Positions 7,721 through 16,617 of a stretch of DNA of 64,000 bases are shown here, piece by piece. Position numbers and translations under genes: made by a program. The notes beneath the pieces were generated by a model. That model did not search any database and had not been told where the DNA came from. It saw only the letters and a program-made list of their open reading frames with translations. The stretch comes from Pseudomonas mandelii. GTDB lineage: Bacteria > Pseudomonadota > Gammaproteobacteria > Pseudomonadales > Pseudomonadaceae. The stretch lies in assembly GCF_900106065.1 (NCBI RefSeq), contig NZ_LT629796.1, positions 2,082,001 through 2,146,000 on the forward strand, read 5' to 3'. How positions within the stretch are numbered: the stretch's first letter is position 1; each line of letters starts with the position of its first letter.

Positions 7721-8452
7721 ATGAGTGACAAGGATAAACAGCCGTTGGCTGCGTCGGCTTCAGCCCAACCCGTGGCGGAAACCGCCGATGCAGCGCTGAA
7801 GCATATCGTTGACGGCTTTTTGCATTTTCATCACGAAGTTTTTCCCCAGCAGGAAGAACTCTTCAAAAAACTCGCCACGGCTCAGAGCCCTCGAGCGATG
7901 TTTATCGCCTGCGCCGATTCGCGCATCGTTCCTGAACTGATCACCCAAAGCGCCCCCGGCGACCTGTTCGTGACCCGTAACGTCGGCAACGTTGTGCCGC
8001 CTTATGGGCAGATGAACGGCGGTGTTTCCACGGCCATCGAATACGCGGTCCTGGCCCTCGGCGTACAGCACATCATCATTTGCGGGCACTCCGACTGTGG
8101 CGCGATGCGCGCCGTGCTCAACCCGCAAAGCCTGGAAAAAATGCCCACGGTCAAAGCCTGGCTGCGTCATGCCGAAGTGGCGAAATCGATGGTCCAGGAA
8201 AACTGCCATTGCGCTGACGAAAGCGAAAGCATGCATGTCCTCACCGAAGAAAACGTGATCGCCCAGCTTCAGCATTTGCGCACGCACCCTTCGGTCGCCT
8301 CGCGCATGGCTAACGGTCAGCTGTTTATCCATGGCTGGATCTACAACATCGAAACCAGCGAAATCAGAGCTTACGACGCGGACAAAGGGTGTTTCCTGCC
8401 GCTTGATGGCAGCCATCCGATCCCCGTGGCGACGCCCAAAGCGCGCTTCTAA
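7721..8452 (+). CDS. Beta-class carbonic anhydrase
   Basis: This 243-residue cytoplasmic enzyme interconverts carbon dioxide and bicarbonate. The beta-class zinc ligands are present: cysteine and the Asp/Arg dyad in FIACADSRI near residues 62-70, and the His and Cys of GHSDCGAM near residue 122. It is followed by a SulP-family anion transporter after an 84-bp gap. In P. aeruginosa I recall the same pair (PA0102-PA0103) beside the oxidase locus, suggesting linked bicarbonate uptake and hydration. AGAGGATG provides the ribosome binding site. Confidence 0.93.
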   Translation: MSDKDKQPLAASASAQPVAETADAALKHIVDGFLHFHHEVFPQQEELFKKLATAQSPRAMFIACADSRIVPELITQSAPGDLFVTRNVGNVVPPYGQMNGGVSTAIEYAVLALGVQHIIICGHSDCGAMRAVLNPQSLEKMPTVKAWLRHAEVAKSMVQENCHCADESESMHVLTEENVIAQLQHLRTHPSVASRMANGQLFIHGWIYNIETSEIRAYDADKGCFLPLDGSHPIPVATPKARF

Positions 8453-8536
8453 ATCCTCCCAGGTGTGGTTTAGCCGAGGTTGCTGATCAAGCAGCCTGGC
8501 TTTGCCACGCCTGAAGAAAACTTCGGGAGAGTCACC

Positions 8537-10063
8537 ATGCGTGCTGCTCAACTCAAAGCTGTTCTGCCACGGGAGCTGCTGGCGTCCGTGGTTGTGTTTC
8601 TGGTCGCCCTGCCCTTGTGCATGGGCATCGCCATCGCCTCGGGCCTGCCGCCGGCCAAGGGTTTGATCACCGGGATCATCGGTGGACTGGTCGTCGGTTG
8701 GCTTGCAGGTTCGCCTCTGCAAGTCAGCGGCCCGGCGGCGGGTCTGGCGGTGCTGGTTTTTGAACTGGTGCGCCAGCATGGTGTTGCCATGCTCGGTCCC
8801 ATCCTGCTGTTGGCGGGTTTTCTGCAACTGATGGCCGGGCGCTTCAAGCTGGGTTGCTGGTTTCGGGTTACGGCGCCAGCGGTGGTGTACGGCATGCTCG
8901 CCGGGATTGGCGTGCTGATCGTGTTGTCGCAAGTGCATGTGATGCTGGACGCCGTGCCCAAGCCTTCGGGACTGGATAACCTCGCAGCCTTCCCGGCGGC
9001 CGTGATCCAGGCCTTGCCTTCCCTTGGCTGGCAGGCTGGGTTGCTTGGCCTGTCGACGATTGCGGTGATGTGGCTGTGGGAAAAATTCCGTCCGCACTCT
9101 CTTCGCTTCATTCCCGGCGCACTGCTTGGCGTAGGTCTGGCGACGGTGGCCAGCCTGATGCTCGCCTTGCAGGTCAAACGCGTGGAAGTCCCGGCCAACC
9201 TGGCAGAAGCCATCGACTGGCTGAAGCCTGCCGACTTGCTCAATCTGGCCGACCCGACGTTATTGATCGCCGCTTTCGCCGTGGCCTTCATCGCCAGCGC
9301 CGAGACCCTGCTCTCCGCAGCGGCGGTGGATCGCATGCACAGCGGCCAGCGCTCCGATTTCGATCGGGAGTTGTCGGCACAGGGCGTCGGCAACATGCTC
9401 TGCGGCCTGCTTGGCGCGCTGCCCATGACCGGCGTGATCGTGCGTAGCTCGGCCAACGTCCAGGCTGGCGCCACCACGCGAATGTCGGCGATCTTCCACG
9501 GTCTGTGGTTGCTGGCTTTCGTGTTGTTGCTGTCCAGCGTGCTGCAAAGCATTCCGGTGGCAAGCCTGGCGGGTGTGCTGGTGTACACCGGTTTCAAACT
9601 GGTCGACCTCAAGGCCTTTCGCGGCCTGGGCCGTTATGGCCGGATGCCGATGTTCACCTACGCCGCGACAGCGCTGGCAATCATCTTCACCGACCTGTTG
9701 ACCGGCGTGCTGATCGGCTTCGGGTTGACCCTGGCCAAACTGGCCTGGAAGGCCTCGCGGTTGAAAATCAGCCTGATCGACCTGCCGGCCGACGGTGAGA
9801 TGGAGTTACGACTGACGGGGGCCGCAACCTTTCTCAAGGTGCCGGCGCTGACCCAGGTGCTGGGGACCATTCCCCCAGGCGCGACAGTGCATGTGCCGCT
9901 CAATAACCTGAGCTACATCGATCACTCGTGTCTGGAGTTGCTTGAGGAATGGGGTCGGGCCAATGCGGCCAAGGGGTCGAAGCTGATTATTGAAGCGCGG
10001 GGGTTGAAGCGTCGGTTGGAGGGGCGTTTACGAACCACCTCGGGAGTGGGCTCTACGGCGTAG
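8537..10063 (+). CDS. SulP family inorganic anion transporter
   Basis: This is an inner-membrane transporter of about 508 residues with roughly a dozen hydrophobic segments and the SulP signature near the N-terminus (LPLCMGIAIASGLPPAKGL). A short C-terminal STAS-like domain includes LNNLSYIDHSCLELLEEW. The ATG at 8537, preceded by GGGAGAG, is preferred over a TTG 57 bases upstream. The adjacent carbonic anhydrase makes bicarbonate a likely substrate, but sulfate or another anion cannot be excluded. Confidence 0.9.
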   Translation: MRAAQLKAVLPRELLASVVVFLVALPLCMGIAIASGLPPAKGLITGIIGGLVVGWLAGSPLQVSGPAAGLAVLVFELVRQHGVAMLGPILLLAGFLQLMAGRFKLGCWFRVTAPAVVYGMLAGIGVLIVLSQVHVMLDAVPKPSGLDNLAAFPAAVIQALPSLGWQAGLLGLSTIAVMWLWEKFRPHSLRFIPGALLGVGLATVASLMLALQVKRVEVPANLAEAIDWLKPADLLNLADPTLLIAAFAVAFIASAETLLSAAAVDRMHSGQRSDFDRELSAQGVGNMLCGLLGALPMTGVIVRSSANVQAGATTRMSAIFHGLWLLAFVLLLSSVLQSIPVASLAGVLVYTGFKLVDLKAFRGLGRYGRMPMFTYAATALAIIFTDLLTGVLIGFGLTLAKLAWKASRLKISLIDLPADGEMELRLTGAATFLKVPALTQVLGTIPPGATVHVPLNNLSYIDHSCLELLEEWGRANAAKGSKLIIEARGLKRRLEGRLRTTSGVGSTA

Positions 10064-10073
10064 AAGTAACCAA

Positions 10074-10163
10074 TGTGGGAGCGAGCCTGCTCGCGAAGGC
10101 GGTGTATCAATCGACATAAATGTTGAATGACATATCGCAATCGCGAGCAGGCTCGTTCCCACA
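10074..10163. repeat. Paired REP element
   Basis: Two inverted copies of the GTGGGAGCGAGCCTGCTCGCGA arm (10074-10097 and 10141-10163) face each other across 43 bp. Each arm contains an internal palindrome. This is the commonest Pseudomonas REP type in the window. Confidence 0.9.
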
Positions 10164-10187
10164 GGGGACGGTGCTGATTCTAAAGAA

Positions 10188-10838
10188 TCAAGCCGCCGGC
10201 TGATCCAGCTCCAGCCCTACGCCCAGCTGGCGCGACAGGCACGGCCAGCGCTTCCAGGCGGCGCCGGTGTCCGGGCTGTTGAGTTTTTCGCGGTAGGCCT
10301 CCACGGACTCCAGCGCGAAACTGTCTTCATTGAGCATCTCATCCACAGCGTGATGCACCGCCTCATCCAGTTGGTTGGCAAAATCCTCGCCGATCAGTTG
10401 GTGAGCAATCAGGTTGGCGACCGTCATGTCCAAGGGGATCAGTGGCTGGCCAAAATGCTTGATGTACAGGTCATTGACCTCTTCCACCAACCGATGCGCC
10501 AGATAGGCTTCATCCAGCAGGCTGTCCAGGCCGACATGACCGGCCATGATTGCCGGTGGCTGGAGGAAGAACTGCTCGGCGATCGTCAGCACCGGCTTGA
10601 TCTGTGATTCGATACCCGCTTCCCTGGCGACTTCATTGGCTGCGTCCAGCAGGTCCGGCACTTGCTCTATGTACGCGGCCACAAAACGCGTCATCACGCC
10701 GTTGGCGTCGACATCCGGCAATTGGATGGCGGAGTGAAGGTGTGGCAATTGATTTTCAAGCTGACGAGTCAGCAGGCCGGTCTCGGCCTCGTGTTGTTGG
10801 GCTTTTTGGATCTGCTCGCGCAATGCGGCGGTGTTCAT
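10188..10838 (-). CDS. Conserved hypothetical protein (PA0104-like)
   Basis: The predicted 216-residue soluble protein is rich in helices, with no signal peptide, membrane segment or recognised motif. The start at 10838 has GGAG 5 bases upstream and is preferred over a slightly longer frame. It sits between the carbonic anhydrase/SulP pair and coxB, in the opposite orientation. From memory P. aeruginosa has a hypothetical gene in the same place. Acidic, leucine-rich stretches such as LDEAVHHAVDEML suggest a helical bundle. Function is unknown. Confidence 0.8.
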   Translation of the reverse strand: MNTAALREQIQKAQQHEAETGLLTRQLENQLPHLHSAIQLPDVDANGVMTRFVAAYIEQVPDLLDAANEVAREAGIESQIKPVLTIAEQFFLQPPAIMAGHVGLDSLLDEAYLAHRLVEEVNDLYIKHFGQPLIPLDMTVANLIAHQLIGEDFANQLDEAVHHAVDEMLNEDSFALESVEAYREKLNSPDTGAAWKRWPCLSRQLGVGLELDQPAA

Positions 10839-11040
10839 GAAAACTCCAGGAAACAAAGGCAATGAAATAGGGAAGACATAACTTAGCTTGCTTATGAAAA
10901 ATGCTAAGACGCATTTGTCATAATTGTTTCATCCTTGAGACGCCTCCGTTATATCGATTTGCCACCACTCGTCTGCATCCTTCTCCATTCGTGACCTTGA
11001 ACGCAAGTCCCAGCTGTTTCAGATCATTTACGCCATCACG

Positions 11041-11068
11041 TTGCGAGGTAGCAGTCGCTGTCTATACT
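11041..11068 (+). promoter_or_regulatory. Probable promoter of the cox operon (sigma-S-like -10)
   Basis: TTGCGA (11041-11046) and CTATACT (11062-11068) form a -35/-10 pair with 16 bp between TTGCGA and TATACT. CTATACT matches the extended -10 favoured by RpoS in Pseudomonas. The site is 143 bp upstream of coxB. From memory the aa3 oxidase of P. aeruginosa is RpoS-dependent. The rest of the 370-bp gap (10839-11210) shows no gene. Confidence 0.5.
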
Positions 11069-11210
11069 CGGGTGGGAATGGAGTTAGCTGATGACGCCCG
11101 ACTGCACACGCAGCAAGGCTCGGCGATTCAAGTTTCGTAGTCTGAAAAAGCCGCTCCCTTGCCGCAGGTGAAAGCCGGCGGGATAACAAGAACGATAAGG
11201 GGAACCCGCA

Positions 11211-12338
11211 ATGATGCGACATCCACACGTCTGGATGGGCCTCCTGTTGTGGTCGATTTTCAGCCAGGCGCAAGCCGCCTGGACTGTGAATATGGCGCCG
11301 GGAGCGACTGAAATCAGTCACGCAGTATTTGACCTGCACATGACCATTTTCTGGATCTGTGTAGTGATCGGCATCATCGTCTTCGGCGCCATGTTCTGGT
11401 CGATGATGGTCCACCGCCGCTCTACCGGGCAGGTGGCCGCAAAATTTCATGAAAGCACCACCGTCGAAATCCTCTGGACCATCGTGCCCTTCCTGATTCT
11501 GGTGGCCATGGCGGTTCCTGCGACGGCAACCCTGATCAAGATGTACGACGCCAGTGAGCCGGATATCGATATCCAGGTCACCGGCTATCAGTGGAAGTGG
11601 CACTACAAATACCTGGGCCAGGACGTCGAATTCTTCAGCAACCTGACGACCCCTGCCGACCAGATCCACAACAAGGAAACCAAGGGCGAGCATTACTTGC
11701 TTGAGGTCGACAAGCCTTTAGTGCTGCCGATTGGCGCCAAGGTGCGTTTCCTCGTGACGTCCGCCGACGTTATCCACTCCTGGTGGGTGCCGGCTTTCGC
11801 GGTCAAGCGCGATGCGATTCCGGGGTTCGTCAACGAAGCCTGGACCCGCGTCGACAAGCCCGGCATCTATCGTGGCCAGTGCGCCGAACTGTGCGGCAAG
11901 GACCATGGCTTCATGCCGATCGTGGTCGAGGTCAAGGAAAAGGCCGATTACGAAAAATGGCTGGCCGAACGCAAGGCCGAATCCCTGCAGCTTAAAGAAC
12001 TGACCAGCAAGGAATGGACCCTCGACGAGCTCAAGGAGCGCGGCGACAAGGTCTATCACACCGCCTGCGTCGCCTGTCACCAGGCCGAAGGTCAGGGCTT
12101 GCCGCCGATGTTCCCGGCGCTCAAAGGCTCGAAAATCGCCACCGGACCGAAGGAAGGTCACCTGAGCATTGTCTACCACGGCAAGCCGGGTACCGCGATG
12201 GCGGCGTTCGGCAAGCAGCTCTCGGAAGTCGATATCGCGGCGGTGGTGACCTACGAACGTAACGCCTGGGGCAACAACAAAGGCGACATGGTCACTCCTA
12301 AAGAAGTGCTGGAGCTGAAACAGGCGGAAAGCAAATGA
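11211..12338 (+). CDS. coxB: Cytochrome c oxidase subunit II with fused cytochrome c domain
   Basis: This 375-residue subunit of the aa3/caa3-type terminal oxidase accepts electrons at the periplasmic face. It has a signal peptide (ending near SQAQA), two membrane segments (about residues 35-105) and a cupredoxin domain. The CuA ligands are visible in VIHSWW and in CAELCGKDHGFM. A C-terminal class I cytochrome c domain contains CVACH. It is the first gene of the oxidase operon, followed by coxA after 82 bp. GGGGA precedes two adjacent ATG codons; the first was taken as the start. Confidence 0.97.
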   Translation: MMRHPHVWMGLLLWSIFSQAQAAWTVNMAPGATEISHAVFDLHMTIFWICVVIGIIVFGAMFWSMMVHRRSTGQVAAKFHESTTVEILWTIVPFLILVAMAVPATATLIKMYDASEPDIDIQVTGYQWKWHYKYLGQDVEFFSNLTTPADQIHNKETKGEHYLLEVDKPLVLPIGAKVRFLVTSADVIHSWWVPAFAVKRDAIPGFVNEAWTRVDKPGIYRGQCAELCGKDHGFMPIVVEVKEKADYEKWLAERKAESLQLKELTSKEWTLDELKERGDKVYHTACVACHQAEGQGLPPMFPALKGSKIATGPKEGHLSIVYHGKPGTAMAAFGKQLSEVDIAAVVTYERNAWGNNKGDMVTPKEVLELKQAESK

Positions 12339-12420
12339 CCCGGTCTATTGCGCAACCAAGGAACCGGTCGGGGCAGCGCGCCCCGGCCTGCCCAGCCCAT
12401 CTGTTTGCAGGAGACACGCC

Positions 12421-14007
12421 ATGAGCGCCGTCATCGATGACCATGGTCATGCCGATCACGCCCACGGTCCCGCCAAAGGCCTGATGCGTTGGGTGCTGAC
12501 CACCAACCACAAGGACATCGGCACGCTGTACCTGTGGTTTGCGTTTTCCATGTTCCTGTTGGGTGGCTCGTTCGCGATGGTGATTCGCGCCGAGCTGTTC
12601 CAGCCGGGACTGCAAATCGTCCAGCCGGAATTCTTCAACCAGATGACGACCATGCATGGTCTGGTCATGGTGTTCGGCGCGGTGATGCCGGCGTTCGTCG
12701 GCCTCGCCAACTGGATGATCCCGTTGATGATCGGCGCGCCCGACATGGCCCTGCCACGGATGAACAACTTCAGCTTCTGGCTGTTGCCGGCGGCGTTCAT
12801 CCTGCTGGTGTCGACCCTGTTCACCCCCGGTGGCGGACCGAACTTCGGCTGGACGTTCTACGCCCCGCTGTCGACGACCTACGCACCGGAAAGCGTGACG
12901 TTCTTCATCTTCGCCATCCACTTGATGGGGATCAGTTCGATCATGGGTGCGATCAACGTGATTGCCACCATCCTCAACCTGCGCGCCCCCGGCATGACGT
13001 TGATGAAGATGCCGCTGTTCGTCTGGACGTGGCTGATCACCGCTTTCCTGCTGATCGCGGTGATGCCGGTGCTGGCCGGGTGCGTGACGATGATGCTGAT
13101 GGACATCCACTTCGGCACCAGCTTCTTCAGTGCCGCCGGTGGCGGTGATCCGGTGTTGTTCCAGCATGTGTTCTGGTTCTTCGGTCACCCCGAGGTGTAC
13201 ATCATGATCCTGCCGGCCTTCGGTGCCGTCAGCTCGATCATCCCGACCTTCTCGCGCAAGCCGCTGTTTGGCTACACCTCGATGGTCTACGCCACGGCGA
13301 GCATCGCGTTCCTGTCGTTCATCGTCTGGGCGCACCACATGTTCGTGGTCGGCATTCCGCTGGTGGGCGAGTTGTTCTTCATGTACGCCACACTGCTGAT
13401 CGCGGTGCCAACCGGGGTGAAAGTGTTCAACTGGGCCAGCACCATGTGGCAAGGCTCGCTGACCTTCGAGACACCGATGCTGTTCGCGGTGGCGTTCGTG
13501 ATCCTGTTCTCCATCGGCGGCTTCTCCGGGCTGATGCTTGCCATTGCCCCGGCGGACTTCCAGTACCAGGACACCTACTTCGTGGTCGCGCATTTCCACT
13601 ATGTATTGGTGCCGGGGGCGATCTTCGGGATCTTCGCGTCGGCCTACTATTGGTTGCCGAAATGGACCGGCCACATGTACGACGAAACCCTCGGCAAGCT
13701 GCATTTCTGGCTCTCGTTCATCGGCATGAACATGGCGTTCTTCCCGATGCACTTCGTGGGCCTGGCGGGCATGCCGCGGCGGATTCCGGACTACAACCTG
13801 CAATTCGCCGACTTCAACATGGTGTCGTCGATTGGTGCGTTCATGTTCGGCGCCACGCAGATCTTCTTCCTGTTCATCGTAATCAAGACCATCCGCGGCG
13901 GCCCGCCAGCACCCGCCAAACCGTGGGATGGCGCGGAAGGCCTGGAGTGGAGCATTCCGTCACCAGCGCCGTATCACACCTTCACTACGCCGCCGGAAGT
14001 GAAATGA
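12421..14007 (+). CDS. coxA: Cytochrome c oxidase subunit I
   Basis: This 528-residue catalytic subunit holds heme a and the heme a3-CuB centre and pumps protons. It has about twelve membrane segments. Ligand motifs are intact: the His in TMHGLVMVFG, the cross-linked His-Tyr of GHPEVYIMILPAFG, the CuB His pair of WAHHMFVVG, and the two heme histidines of VAHFHYVLVPG. AGGAGA precedes the ATG. A paired REP element lies between it and ctaG. Confidence 0.98.
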   Translation: MSAVIDDHGHADHAHGPAKGLMRWVLTTNHKDIGTLYLWFAFSMFLLGGSFAMVIRAELFQPGLQIVQPEFFNQMTTMHGLVMVFGAVMPAFVGLANWMIPLMIGAPDMALPRMNNFSFWLLPAAFILLVSTLFTPGGGPNFGWTFYAPLSTTYAPESVTFFIFAIHLMGISSIMGAINVIATILNLRAPGMTLMKMPLFVWTWLITAFLLIAVMPVLAGCVTMMLMDIHFGTSFFSAAGGGDPVLFQHVFWFFGHPEVYIMILPAFGAVSSIIPTFSRKPLFGYTSMVYATASIAFLSFIVWAHHMFVVGIPLVGELFFMYATLLIAVPTGVKVFNWASTMWQGSLTFETPMLFAVAFVILFSIGGFSGLMLAIAPADFQYQDTYFVVAHFHYVLVPGAIFGIFASAYYWLPKWTGHMYDETLGKLHFWLSFIGMNMAFFPMHFVGLAGMPRRIPDYNLQFADFNMVSSIGAFMFGATQIFFLFIVIKTIRGGPPAPAKPWDGAEGLEWSIPSPAPYHTFTTPPEVK

Positions 14008-14020
14008 ACACACAAACCTA

Positions 14021-14108
14021 TGTGGGAGCGAGCCTGCTCGCGAAGAACGATGACGCGGTCTGCCTGTTAAACCGCGGTGTTTGCTTCGCGAGCAGGCTCG
14101 CTCCCACA
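14021..14108. repeat. Paired REP element inside the cox operon
   Basis: Facing copies of the GGGAGCGAGCCTGCTCGCGA arm occupy almost all of the 126-bp space between coxA and ctaG. In the transcript they would form strong hairpins between two same-strand genes. Confidence 0.9.
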
Positions 14109-14133
14109 GGGTTCGGCGAAGAGGTTGGAAACC

Positions 14134-14685
14134 ATGGCTGACTCGATTTCGATGAAGAAGCTGGTCACCCGCCTGCTGATGGTGGTGGTGGCGATGTTTA
14201 TCTTCGGGTTTGCCCTGGTGCCGATCTATGACGTGATGTGCAAGGCGTTCGGCATCAATGGCAAGACCGCCGGGCAGTACGAGGGCGAGCAGACGGTCGA
14301 CACTTCGCGACAGGTGCGTGTGCAGTTCCTGTCGACCAACTCCGCCGACATGTCCTGGGATTTCTATCCCAAAAGTGACGAACTGACGGCCAACCCGGGG
14401 GCAGTGAACGAGATGATTTTTATCGCGCACAACCCGACCGACAAACCGATGAGCGCCCAGGCAGTGCCGAGCATCGCACCCAGCAACGCGGCAGCGTACT
14501 TCCACAAGACTGAATGTTTCTGCTTTACCCAGCAAGTGCTGCAGCCCGGTCAACGGATCGAGATGCCGGTACGTTTCATCGTTGACCGCGACATGCCCAA
14601 GGAAGTGAAGCACCTGACGCTGTCCTACACGCTGTTCGATATCACCGCCCGACATCCACCGGTAGCTGTAAACACTGGCGGCTGA
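14134..14685 (+). CDS. ctaG: Cytochrome c oxidase assembly protein CtaG/Cox11
   Basis: This 183-residue copper chaperone delivers copper to the CuB site of subunit I. It has one N-terminal membrane anchor (residues about 10-30) and a periplasmic beta domain carrying the copper motif CFCF (in TECFCFTQQ). The start at 14134 gives the normal Cox11 N-terminus; the frame is open further upstream only because it runs into the REP element. It lies between the subunit I and III genes, as in most Pseudomonas. Confidence 0.95.
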   Translation: MADSISMKKLVTRLLMVVVAMFIFGFALVPIYDVMCKAFGINGKTAGQYEGEQTVDTSRQVRVQFLSTNSADMSWDFYPKSDELTANPGAVNEMIFIAHNPTDKPMSAQAVPSIAPSNAAAYFHKTECFCFTQQVLQPGQRIEMPVRFIVDRDMPKEVKHLTLSYTLFDITARHPPVAVNTGG

Positions 14686-14710
14686 GCGTGCCCGATAAGG
14701 AGAACAATAA

Positions 14711-15598
14711 ATGGCAACTCATGAACACTATTACGTACCGGCCCAGAGCAAATGGCCGATCATCGCCACCGTCGGCATGTTCGTCACCGTGTTCGGCCTG
14801 GCCACCTGGTTCAACGACCTGAAGGCTGCGCGGCCGGAATCCCACGGCCCGCTGATCTTTTTCGTCGGCGGCCTGCTGTTGGCTTACATGCTGTTCGGCT
14901 GGTTCGGCACGGTAATCAAGGAAAGTCGCAGCGGGTTGTACAGCGCCCAGATGGATCGCTCGTTCCGCTGGGGCATGAGCTGGTTCATCTTTTCGGAGGT
15001 GATGTTCTTCATCGCCTTCTTCGGTGCACTGTTTTATGTGCGGCATGTGTCCGGTCCGGCGCTCGGCGGTGAAGGCGCGAAAGGCCTGGCGCACATGCTG
15101 TGGCCGAACTTCGAGTTCGTCTGGCCGCTGTTGAACAACCCGGATCCGAAACTCTTCCCGGCACCCAAGGACGTTATCAGCCCCTGGGGCCTGCCGCTGC
15201 TCAATACCGTGTTGCTCGTGAGCTCCAGCGTCACCGTGACCATCGCCCACCACGCTTTGAAAAAGGGCCATCGCGGTGCGCTGAAAATCTGGCTGGCGAT
15301 CACTGTCTTGCTCGGCTGTGCGTTCCTCGGTTTTCAGGCCGAAGAATATATCCACGCCTATCGCGAACTGGGCCTGACCCTGGGTTCCGGCATCTACGGC
15401 GCGACGTTCTTCATGCTCACCGGGTTCCACGGCGCCCACGTGACCATCGGCACCATCATTCTGTTTGTGATGCTGATGCGGATCATGCGCGGGCACTTCG
15501 ATAACGAGCACCAGTTCGCGTTTGAAGCGGCGAGTTGGTATTGGCACTTCGTGGACGTGGTGTGGATCGGGCTGTTCGTTTTCGTCTACGTGCTCTGA
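14711..15598 (+). CDS. coxC: Cytochrome c oxidase subunit III
   Basis: This 295-residue polytopic membrane subunit stabilises proton pumping by the aa3 oxidase. It has about seven hydrophobic segments and conserved family stretches including SWFIFSEVMFFIAFFGALFY and the C-terminal WHFVDVVWIGLFVFVYVL. AAGGAG precedes the ATG, 25 bp after ctaG. It converges with the small gene at 15603-15806. Confidence 0.97.
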   Translation: MATHEHYYVPAQSKWPIIATVGMFVTVFGLATWFNDLKAARPESHGPLIFFVGGLLLAYMLFGWFGTVIKESRSGLYSAQMDRSFRWGMSWFIFSEVMFFIAFFGALFYVRHVSGPALGGEGAKGLAHMLWPNFEFVWPLLNNPDPKLFPAPKDVISPWGLPLLNTVLLVSSSVTVTIAHHALKKGHRGALKIWLAITVLLGCAFLGFQAEEYIHAYRELGLTLGSGIYGATFFMLTGFHGAHVTIGTIILFVMLMRIMRGHFDNEHQFAFEAASWYWHFVDVVWIGLFVFVYVL

Positions 15599-15602
15599 GG
15601 CT

Positions 15603-15806
15603 TTACCAAGGCGCACTAGAAACCAACTGGCCGCTGAAAAAACCCCAGGCAATCAAGCCGACGGTGATAGCGGCCAGGGCAACACGAACACTCAAGGCAA
15701 TGACGAGGCGGTTCGAACTGCTGTCGTCCTTGACCAGAAAAAACAGGCCGCTGAACAGGCTGACAACTGTGGCAATCAGCATCAGGACGATGGCTGCTTT
15801 GAGCAT
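15603..15806 (-). CDS. DUF2909-type twin transmembrane protein
   Basis: This 67-residue protein consists of two hydrophobic helices (residues about 3-24 and 38-60) joined by a polar loop, KDDSSSNR, the layout of the DUF2909 twin-transmembrane family. GGAG lies 7 bases before the ATG. It is on the strand opposite to the oxidase genes, 4 bp past coxC and divergent from the SURF1 gene, so it splits the locus. A role in oxidase assembly is only suggested by its position. Confidence 0.8.
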   Translation of the reverse strand: MLKAAIVLMLIATVVSLFSGLFFLVKDDSSSNRLVIALSVRVALAAITVGLIAWGFFSGQLVSSAPW

Positions 15807-15876
15807 GGTGGGACTCCGGGGGAAAGGCGATGCACTTGAGTATAGCTATCGCAACCAGCGACTTTCTGGCGACGCC

Positions 15877-16617
15877 ATGAAGCGCTTCCGGCCGGGCATC
15901 GTGCCGACCCTGGTGGTCGCACTTCTATTGCCCATGCTGGTGTCACTGGGGTTCTGGCAATTGAGCCGGGGCGCGGAGAAAAGCGCACTGCTGCACAGCT
16001 ACGCCGAGCGCCGCACGGCTGAACCGATGGCCAGCACCGAGCTGCTACACACCGACGATCCAGCCTTTCGCCGGGTTCAAATTCACGGCCAGTTCGATGC
16101 CGCACACAGCCTGCTGCTGGATAACCGCCAGCGCGACGGCAAGGTCGGCGTCGAACTGCTGCAACCGTTTCAGGACCAGGCGACCGGGCTCTGGTTGCTG
16201 GTCAATCGCGGCTGGCTGCCGTGGCCGGATCGGCGTACCCCGCCGCAGTTCACGACACCGACTCAGGCCCTGAGCCTGGATGCCTGGGTCTACGTCTCCC
16301 CCGGCGCCACCTTCCAATTGCACGCCGACCCGAGCACCGCCACCTGGCCACAACTGATCACTGCCGTCGAACCCGCCAAGCTGTGGACGGCGCTCGACCG
16401 TGACGGTTTTGCCTACGAATTACGCGCAGAAGCCGGCCCCGCGTCCTACCAGGCCGATTGGCCGGTAGTGGCCATGGGGCCGGAAAAACATATCGCTTAT
16501 GCCGTGCAGTGGTTCGCCATGTCGATCGCCCTGTTCGGCCTTTATCTCTATCTCGGCTGGCACAACGCAAAGGAGAAACACCATGGGAGCGGCCATGAAT
16601 CCACCCAGCATGTCTGA
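15877..16617 (+). CDS. SURF1 family oxidase biogenesis protein
   Basis: This 246-residue inner-membrane protein assists heme a insertion into oxidase subunit I. It has an N-terminal membrane segment (VVALLLPMLVSLGFWQL) and a C-terminal one (AVQWFAMSIALFGLYLYL), with a periplasmic domain between, as in all SURF1 proteins. The family motif W-Q-L-x-R-x-x-E-K is present at the end of the first helix. The upstream frame is open but overlaps coxC, so the ATG at 15877 was taken. It probably starts a second transcription unit running to the SCO gene. Confidence 0.92.
   Translation: MKRFRPGIVPTLVVALLLPMLVSLGFWQLSRGAEKSALLHSYAERRTAEPMASTELLHTDDPAFRRVQIHGQFDAAHSLLLDNRQRDGKVGVELLQPFQDQATGLWLLVNRGWLPWPDRRTPPQFTTPTQALSLDAWVYVSPGATFQLHADPSTATWPQLITAVEPAKLWTALDRDGFAYELRAEAGPASYQADWPVVAMGPEKHIAYAVQWFAMSIALFGLYLYLGWHNAKEKHHGSGHESTQHV

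Noticed and set aside
7760..9097. Long minus-strand frame across carbonic anhydrase and SulP genes
   Set aside because: It spans two well-supported genes on the other strand and encodes a His/Gln/Arg-rich sequence typical of shadow frames.
12298..13803. Long minus-strand frame opposite coxA
   Set aside because: The highly charged, His/Glu/Gln-rich translation is the reverse of a membrane protein gene; no independent support.
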